Of a stretch of 64,000 bases of DNA, positions 57,901 through 64,000 are shown piece by piece. This DNA comes from Orthonyx spaldingii (lineage: Eukaryota > Chordata > Aves > Passeriformes > Orthonychidae). The translations under genes were made by a program, and so were the position numbers. The stretch covers positions 2,262,078 through 2,326,077 of the forward strand of contig VZTJ01000523.1 of NCBI GenBank assembly GCA_013397795.1. Direction: 5' to 3'. The number at the start of each line of letters is the position of its first letter. Position 1 is the stretch's first letter. The notes beneath the pieces were generated by a model. The model ran no database searches. It was not told the DNA's origin and was given only the letters and a program-made list of their open reading frames with translations.

Positions 57901-58810
57901 ATAAGTCTGTCTCTTGGAAGCAGAGAAAAAACACCGTTTTTCTCTTACCTCTGGACATACATGACTTGTCTTGGTAGTGAGTCAAAATTACTCACCAGCT
58001 TGTGTAACTTGAGCACAGCATTCAGGGGGTGCTGTCTCATTATTCCTCTGCTGTCAATTATTGTGCTTCCCCTTATCCACATGTGCCTGACTTGGTTTTT
58101 GCTCTGTTTTCTCCTGTTAGCCTTGATCTGAACATGGAACTACCTCAAGGACAGACGGGTTCTGTTGCTACAAGCGTTGCCTCAGCAGAACAGGTAAATG
58201 TTGGATTTCAGTGAGCTCAAAGTGTTCTGGAGAAATGGGGTGTGAGAATTAATGCTTCACTCAGTCTAAACAAAATACTGAATTGCTAAATTCTATTCCA
58301 TCTGTCCCAGGGAACCTGTGTGGTTAAAAGTCTTGCTACCAAAGTAATTTTAACAATACAGCTGTTAAGTGGTAAAGGGAAGGGACCTAATACAGGACCC
58401 TGTGCTATGGGCAGGGACACCTTCCACTATCCCAGGGTGCTCCAAGCCCCATCCAACCTGGCTTTGGACACTTCCAGGGATGGGGCAGGCACAGCTCCTC
58501 TGGGAATTCCATTCCAGGCCCTCCCCACGCTCACAGGAAAGGATTTCAGCCCAGCTGTGCTATCAAATATTCCACGTTCTTTGAAAAACTTCTTTCTCTA
58601 CTTAATTCAGTGTTCTGAAACTCCTCCCTCACAGCCATCCTTGAGGTCTTAAGCAAATCTTGTTAAGCCGTGAGAGAATTTCACATCAGTTGGACATGAG
58701 ATGGCAAAAGTTGCTGTTCCTGTTCCTGATGGTTGTTTTTCCTTTTGTGTTTTCCGACTGTGCAGGATGAGCTGTCACAGAGACTGGCCCGCCTACGTGA
58801 TCAAGTCTAA
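54850..58810 (+). CDS. CHMP1B: CHMP1B, ESCRT-III subunit (intron-containing; exons 2-8 visible, exon 1 missing)
   Basis: Charged multivesicular body protein 1B is a Snf7-family ESCRT-III protein. The family is known to remodel membranes in endosomal sorting, abscission and tubule constriction, recruiting VPS4, spastin and IST1. Seven exons at 54850-54947, 55662-55808, 57093-57161, 57315-57422, 57774-57817, 58121-58193 and 58766-58810 have GT-AG borders and join in frame to 193 residues. A six-residue exon 1 would give 199, equal to the human protein. Visible features are a basic N-terminal helix (KKCDKEEKAEKAKIKK), the VDAVAARVQTAV core helix and the C-terminal MIT-interacting motif (LSQRLARLRDQV) before stop TAA. 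Near-identity to human CHMP1B, not CHMP1A, fixes the assignment. Human CHMP1B is intronless, so this is the parental form. Exon 1 and the promoter are probably in the 52109-52705 gap. Confidence 0.95.
54948..55661 (+). other. CHMP1B: CHMP1B intron 2
   Basis: A 714-bp GT-AG intron (GTAAGT ... TTTGCCAAG). No repeat is recognised. An open frame reads from the intron into exon 3 and is not meaningful. Confidence 0.85.
55662..55808 (+). CDS. CHMP1B: CHMP1B exon 3 (unusually GC-rich)
   Basis: 147 bp, 49 codons from AIQKGNMEVARIHAE to VQTAVTMGK, then GTGAGG. By hand count 46 of 49 third positions are G or C, against 17/32 in exon 2, 16/23 in exon 4, 16/36 in exon 5 and 8/24 in exon 7. Confidence 0.97.
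56046..56466 (+). mobile_element. Probable solo LTR of an endogenous retrovirus
   Basis: The ~420 bp has LTR-like order: a TGTAGCTT-rich start, a purine/C-rich middle, a CCTATAGAA TATA-like box near 56316, and CTTCTGTGGACACTC, then GGCCTCCAAATAAAGATCC with AATAAA near 56388, ending in GGCAACA. No internal retroviral genes are present. I could not find an unambiguous target-site duplication, so boundaries are approximate and a different repeat class is possible. Confidence 0.5.
56835..57045 (-). mobile_element. CR1 LINE 3' fragment in CHMP1B intron 3
   Basis: Reverse CR1: TCACAGAATCCCAGAATAAT, CTGGGTTGGAAGGGACCTTA, CATGGGCAGGGACACCTTCC and GGCATGGGGCAGCCACAGC. It has the shorter ATGGGGCAGCC form. 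Confidence 0.92.
57093..57161 (+). CDS. CHMP1B: CHMP1B exon 4
   Basis: 69 bp, 23 codons VTKSMAGVVKSMDATLKSMN plus LEK, with acceptor TTTCAG and donor GTAAAT. Confidence 0.96.
57315..57422 (+). CDS. CHMP1B: CHMP1B exon 5
   Basis: 108 bp, 36 codons from ISALMDKFEHQFETLD to TTTLTTPQ, acceptor TTCATAG, donor GTAAGA. The preceding intron is only 153 bp. Confidence 0.96.
57774..57817 (+). CDS. CHMP1B: CHMP1B exon 6
   Basis: 44 bp, NQVDMLLQEMADEA plus two bases of a Gly codon, acceptor TTTAG, donor GTAGGT. This small exon is split within a codon. Confidence 0.95.
58121..58193 (+). CDS. CHMP1B: CHMP1B exon 7
   Basis: 73 bp, finishing the split Gly codon and then coding LDLNMELPQGQTGSVATSVA plus SAEQ, acceptor CTGTTAG, donor GTAAAT. 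Confidence 0.95.
58402..58556 (-). mobile_element. CR1 LINE 3' fragment in CHMP1B intron 7
   Basis: Reverse CR1 lacking its terminal octamer: CTATGGGCAGGGACACCTTC, CCCATCCAACCTGGCTTTGG and CAGGGATGGGGCAGGCACAG. It has the shorter GATGGGGCAG form. Confidence 0.9.
58766..58810 (+). CDS. CHMP1B: CHMP1B exon 8 with stop codon
   Basis: Codes DELSQRLARLRDQV and TAA after acceptor CTGTGCAG. These residues form the C-terminal MIT-interacting motif that binds VPS4 and spastin MIT domains in this family. Confidence 0.96.
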   Translation, partial: DELSQRLARLRDQV

Positions 58811-61775
58811 GTGAACAGAGCTGCAGTTCTTTGGACCTGCTTCCAAATTCTCTGTCTGGAACTAACCCTGCATTACACTCGAGGTGTAAAACAGTCCAGC
58901 TTAGGTGTCTGAATATTTGTAATATAGGGTACTTCACTCCCAGCTTGCTACTCTTTCTAAAATACATTAAGTGACCCAAAAATATCAGCTCTAATGTCCT
59001 TTTCTGTACATTTGGAAGTTGATCTATTTTTTGCAAGCTTTTTTCACAAATTCAAGTTGATGTTCTAAGTCAGCTACTAATGGTGGTGCATTCTAGTTCC
59101 AAGCAAAGCAGAGTGTCAATGAGATATATTTTAAATTATGAAGTGATTTTTTTAAATTATGAGAACTGTTTATGGTTGGAGAACTGATGTATCAGTTCAG
59201 ATGATTGTTGCAGATAATTTTCCTACAGAGCCAAACTCCTGGAACATGCTGGGATGGACAGCGTGGACCTCCTGGAAAATGCGCTTGTTGAAACAAATAA
59301 GTGGACTTTGAGTTTTTTAGTCTTTAAAAATTAGGATAAATGTGCTGAAATTAGCAGTTTAGTTCAAAAATGAGTTACCTAAAGGTGGTTTCATATAACT
59401 GGGGACTTGTATGGTGGCATCACTTTAGGACAGGAGGAATAAAATATATTTTTGGACTCTTTGCCAAGTCTGTTGCTCTCTGCAGATAAAATCCCATGGT
59501 TTGTAATATTCCAGTTGTATGGAGGAGCTAATTTTAGCAATCCCTTTATATTTCTGCATAGTAAGAGAGTCTGGCTGCTCTCAGTAGCTTCAAACTCTTG
59601 TTGCAGTTGTAAAGTAAAAAATGGTTGTAGAAATTTGTAGCTGAGACCACTTGTGATGTGTTGTGATAAACAGTGACGTTCAAATTCTCTTCCTGATTTT
59701 TTGGGCTCATTTTTATGTTTTGTCTTTGTAGGGGTGAGGGAAGGTGTGGAGCACCAGGCTTGGAATTTGTTAATTGCCTGGTGCTCAGGGCCACATGGGT
59801 TTTCCAGTGTTAGGGAATTGTTTAAGGAAAAAAAAACAAACCAACTCACTTTTATATTCAAGCAGGATTTTTTCAGTGAAAATGTGCAAAAATGATGAAA
59901 CATTTCAGAGCAGTTTCAGGCTATTTTGAATGTGTTACCCAACTCACTCTGAGGATTGAGCAGGACGTTTGTGTACTGAAGTAATCAAGGTTACTGTAAA
60001 AATAAGGAAAAGAAGATAGACAAAACAACCTGAATTGTTGTGGGATTCTCTCTCACCCTGGCAGCTGAACTGTGTGTGAGAACCATGAGTTTAAAACGGG
60101 ATCTTTCCACTTGTTAGAAAGAAAGTGGGATTTAAAATAAATGTAAGCACCTCAAGTGTTCCTCCTGTAAACAGGAGAAATTGGAAGGTGTTTAAAAACC
60201 GTGTACTGCTGTAGTCTGGCTACAATCCCTTCAAATTATTGATAAAACATCCTAGGAAAGGGACTTTTCCCTACATTTTCTTCCCTGGCTGCTTCTGAAC
60301 AGTGTAACCGAGATCATGGTGTATCTATGCAACCCAGCTGGGGTGACTGTGTGTGTGCCTTTGCCTTGCTGGACTTCCTTCAGCTTTTTAATATTCAGTT
60401 ACTTCACATCATGAGAGTGCTGGAAGCTCCCTGCTGTGGAATCGCTCCACACCGGAGTTTACTTGGAGCTGCCCATGAAATGCTGAGCATTCAGTGTTTG
60501 GTAGCAGACAGCTCCAGCTACTGTGTCTGGCTTCTTTTAATGGTAAAAATGATGCTGCTCTTAGACTGGTTTGGGCCATTCTGGGCTTAGTTGAGGGTCA
60601 GGCAGCAATTTTGAGCTCCCACAAGGTTGATTTTCCCAGTCTGTTGCCTTGCTGTGAGCCTTGGAGGGATTTAAAAATAAAGAGTGGGACTGAGATTGCT
60701 GCAACAGAAAAGTGAAATAAGCTTCATTATTTTATTGATTGTTGTAGAGTTTTGATCTTATCCCAGGCTGGTGAACTCCAGGACCAGCGTAGATTTCCAG
60801 TGTTGTCTCTTTAAAGGAATTAACAAATATAAAGGTTTGATTGACATAATGAAGGTTATGTCTGGGGGACTGTGATGCAAAGAGGCTTAGGAAGAAGTAG
60901 GTGTTTAAGACAGGGAATTTTTGCCCTGTTGACTTCACTCCAGGTATTACTGTAGATTCCAGCCCTGCCAGGATTTGGGGCCGGCAGCTCCTGTGCACAG
61001 AACTCCTGCCCTCTCCTGGGGAAACGCTTTCACTCCTGCCTGGGAGCTGCATCCAGAAAGGTTTAAGTTATATTTTAAATGTATACTTTTTTTTTTCTCA
61101 TGTCATTTGGAAATGCTTAAAGCTGAAAGTTACTCTTAAAGCAATATTTGAGTTTCATCCTTCTTCCCTTCCGGCTCCTCAAAACATTTCTCTTCCCTGA
61201 GCAGCTCTGGCTCCTCACTCCGACCTTGTTTTGTCTCTGTAAGTTGACTGTGTTTGGAAAGTTCATTTCATGTTAAATCACTTGTTTGTGCTTTTCTGGA
61301 ACCTTATTGCCAGCTAAAATTTCAATATTTCTGCTGATGAGCAGGCACATCTAAAGTGAAACATTGCTTGAAATGTTGCTGGATGGTTTTGCTCAGCATT
61401 TTTATCCTCTGTTACTAAAACTGCTGGTTTGTGGTAGCTTTGTCTTCGTTAGAATTCCAAAACAAAGCCATGCAAAGCTTCAGATGAAAGGAGAGGGAAG
61501 CAAAACAAGAACAAGAAGTCTAATGTCATGATTGCAATGGGATAAAACTTATCAAGTTGCCTTTGTGGAGATCCTCAGAGCCAAAAAATAGTGAATTTTT
61601 GTTAAACATAATCAGCAGTTGTGTATAGACATAAATTCTGAAGCTGGTGACATGTATAGAGAAGAGAATAATTTTTGTAGCTCTAGTTGAGTTCACTTTG
61701 AAAACTGCTTTACTTGTATGGGACAGTTTGTAAATGTAACTGCAGGTGGTAAATAAAATTGTACAGACAACTTCC
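58811..61775 (+). other. CHMP1B: Probable CHMP1B 3'UTR
   Basis: Repeat-free AT-rich sequence after the stop codon. AATAAA occurs at 59438, 60136, 60676 and 61752. The last is followed about 25-45 bp later by a GT-rich element (GGGTGTGTGTCC...GTTGTGTGG), the best complete polyadenylation signal. Shorter isoforms ending at the earlier signals are possible. Open frames here have no recognisable similarity. Confidence 0.55.
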
Positions 61776-61802
61776 TTTGGGTGTGTGTCCAGGTTGTGTG
61801 GC
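61752..61802 (+). terminator. CHMP1B: Candidate CHMP1B polyadenylation site
   Basis: AATAAA at 61752-61757, a plausible cleavage region near 61770-61778, then a GT-rich downstream element (about 61778-61801). Confidence 0.55.
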
Positions 61803-61874
61803 TGCTGCAGGTCTCAGTACATGGATGGATCCCACTTCCTGGATGTGGGAAGACATCCAGAAAATGACATCTTT

Positions 61875-62285
61875 ATGGAGAGAACACGAGAAGAAAATAA
61901 AGTGGGTACCACTGAGAGAGATTTGGGACAATTGGGGAGTAATTAATATTAAGTATAACAACATAAACTTCAATTTTATGGGGTTTTAAAAAAATGTTTA
62001 ATCTGATATGGAGAGAGCCCGAGAAGAAAATAAAGTGGGTACCACTGAGAGAGATTTGGGACAATTGGGGAGTAATTAATATTAAGTATAACAACATAAA
62101 CTTCAATTTTATGGGGTTTTAAAAAAATGTTTAATCTGATATGGAGAGAGCCCGAGAAGAAAATAAAGTGGGTACCACTGAGAGAGATTTGGGACAATTG
62201 GGGAGTAATTAATATTAAGTATAACAACATAAACTTCAATTTTATGGGGTTTTAAAAAAATGTTTGATATGGAGAGAGCCCTGTG
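61875..62285. repeat. 133-bp tandem repeat, three copies plus a fragment
   Basis: AGTGGGTACC recurs at 61901, 62034 and 62167, exactly 133 bp apart. Copies two and three appear identical. Copy one differs at GAGAACACGAG versus GAGAGCCCGAG near its start. A fourth copy starts at about 62269 after a 5-bp deletion (AATCT) and stops after ~15 bp. Each unit carries AAAATAAAG, so the array holds three AATAAA motifs just beyond the candidate CHMP1B poly(A) site. Minus-strand frames through it are repeat artefacts. Confidence 0.95.
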
Positions 62286-64000
62286 CTGAAACAACTCAGA
62301 GGGTTTTCTGTCCTTACACACAGAACAAGAGACCACTGGAAAACTGGCAGGCGGTGGTGTGGGTTTGAGTTTGGGATTGGGTTTGTCTTTCCCAGATCTA
62401 AAAATCTTCAATTTTAACGTTTCTCTTCAGTCGTTTGGGAACCAGCAGAGGGCACCTCAGGCTTTGCTTTCGTGGGTCCTACAGCAATGCCTGGTTGGAA
62501 TAGTTAAAGCTGGCAGGTTTAGGGAACAGTCTCTCCTGTGGAACCTTTGTTTGGGCAGTACCCACTCGCAGTGGGATGTGCCTGTGCCGGGCCTTTGATC
62601 CCAAAATCCAGCCCGGCAGCACATCCACAGGGCCATCAGCTGAATGGGGTCAGTCTGCACTAAATACTCTTCAAAACAGTCCTTTGCTGCCTTTGGGGAT
62701 AATTTAGGACTCCGAGATCTGTTAGAAGTGTGATAGTGAGTAACCTTGTGCTTAAAACTTGAGTTTAAATTTCATTTTTAGTTAAATCTTGGGGGTTTTT
62801 AGCGGTTCTTGTTCTGCTTTTGTCCTGTGATCATTCTTCTGTTTTATACATGAGAAAACAGTGCGTACTGATGGAAATGGATTTTAGTGGTAAATTTCAT
62901 TTTTTTATTAGAGGTTTGATGAGCTTTGGTTTGATGAAGGATTGACCTTAATTTCAGGATTCTCTGCATTCTGGCTTCACCTCTCGCTCGGGCTGCTCTG
63001 AGCTCACGGCAGCACTTGGCTCCCAACTTTCTTTTTTCAAACAATATTTTTCCAATGGAACCCCGAGAAGGGTCAGTGGCCTCGCTTGTTTCGGAAGCAG
63101 CTCCCTTCATTACCATTCCATGAGGGAAAGGCCCGATGTGCACAATCTGTAACTAATTTCACGTGCCAGTGGAGCCGCTTGCACTGGGAAGAAGATGCAC
63201 TGAGAGAGTCTCCCAGGCTCCTGCTTCCCTTTACTGCTCTTTATTAAGGAACTCAGCCTGGATCAGCTGCACGATGTGGTTCAAAACAGAAAATCAAAGG
63301 GCTGCAGGATCCAAGTTTTGGGAAAGCTTTCCAGGGTCTTCCTATGGTGCTGGCTGCCATGAGGGGCTGCCAGACCCAGAGTCAGCACAGAGGCTGCTCT
63401 CAGCCCTTACCTAAACAAGGGGGATTCCAGAGAATAAAATATTTCATATTGCATATTTCTAATCTAAACATGCATATTTAATAACCTCAATAATCTTGAT
63501 AATACAGATAAACATGCTAATTGTATATAATAATAATAAACCAAAAAATATAAATAAATAATCAAAATATCTAAATAATCTAAACAAGATCTAAACATCT
63601 AAAAAAAAAAAGATGTTTTGCAGTCATGCCTGTGTGTATTGCTTAGGATATTCTAAATTTATTAAGCCTGAGTGAAACAATCTTTTTGCAAAAGTCTAAA
63701 GCAACGAACATGACATAATGTGTGTATCTGACAAGATAATAATCAGCTTAATTTAATTTCCCTGCTATCTGATTCATAATTCTTTATCACAATCAATTTC
63801 TGTCAAAATGAGCTGTTCGGGATAGGAAAACATTTTAAAGCTTCCTTTAAAGACGTTCAGTATTTTTTATTAAATCTTTTATGACTCCTTTCTTTTTTTC
63901 AAAGATTAGATCTTCATAACCCTGGAGTCTCTACAGGAGATATTTCCCTTTTTTCTTATCACAATCAGGGCTTTGTTTCTCTTGCTGCAAAATGGGCCAA
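62286..64000. other. Gene-free flank to the window end
   Basis: I recognise no gene. From about 63430 the sequence is very AT-rich with TAATAATAA and ATAAATAAAT runs and an A11 tract at about 63601. Confidence 0.4.
63430..63612. repeat. AT-rich low-complexity stretch
   Basis: Irregular runs of ATAATAATAA, AAATATAAATAAATAATC and repeated ATCTAAA(C/T)A words, ending in A11. Confidence 0.7.

Noticed and set aside
61710..62411. Minus-strand frames with repeated LILITPQLSQISL-type segments
   Set aside because: They are translations of the 133-bp tandem repeat, not a repeat protein.

Overview
The window looks like nuclear DNA from a bird, probably from the macrochromosome block that corresponds to part of the mammalian X (human Xq21.1). 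Three things point to a bird. It is littered with 3' ends of CR1 LINEs, the dominant avian interspersed repeat, many ending in the ATTCTRTG-type octamer. Its genes have long AT-rich introns and flanks with small GC-rich islands. The two genes present, TENT5D and CHMP1B, are an Xq21.1-type neighbour pair. Two runs of N (38789-39285 and 52109-52705) fall inside CpG-rich islands, a typical GC dropout in bird assemblies. The species cannot be named from the sequence.

Layout: 1 to about 20500 has no gene I can support. It holds scattered CR1 pieces, a hexamer microsatellite (790-874), a 25-bp/50-bp minisatellite (18713-18837) and two small CpG-enriched patches. About 20500-24846 is AT-rich unique sequence, probably the 3'UTR of TENT5D. 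TENT5D (24847-26022, minus strand) is a complete single-exon coding sequence of 391 residues for a non-canonical poly(A) polymerase, preceded by a clear splice acceptor, so its promoter lies further right. From 26038 to 38788 there is intron or intergenic DNA with more CR1. A CpG island containing a gap (about 38700-39560) is the best promoter candidate for TENT5D. Between 39560 and 52108 the DNA is repeat-rich and includes one CR1 nested inside another.

CHMP1B lies on the plus strand, head-to-head with TENT5D. Seven coding exons (54850-58810) are visible and join in frame. They encode 193 residues, and with a six-residue first exon the total would be 199, the human length. Exon 1 is not visible and is probably lost in the second gap. 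A 3'UTR of about 3 kb ends near 61775. Just beyond it is an array of nearly identical 133-bp tandem repeats (61875-62285), then AT-rich DNA to the window end.

The most interesting point is the gene structure of CHMP1B. In human the working CHMP1B is an intronless retrocopy on chromosome 18, and the old X-linked parent is the pseudogene CHMP1B2P. Here the multi-exon parent is intact at the ancestral site. The two genes are not known to work together: CHMP1B is an ESCRT-III membrane-remodelling subunit and TENT5D extends mRNA poly(A) tails.
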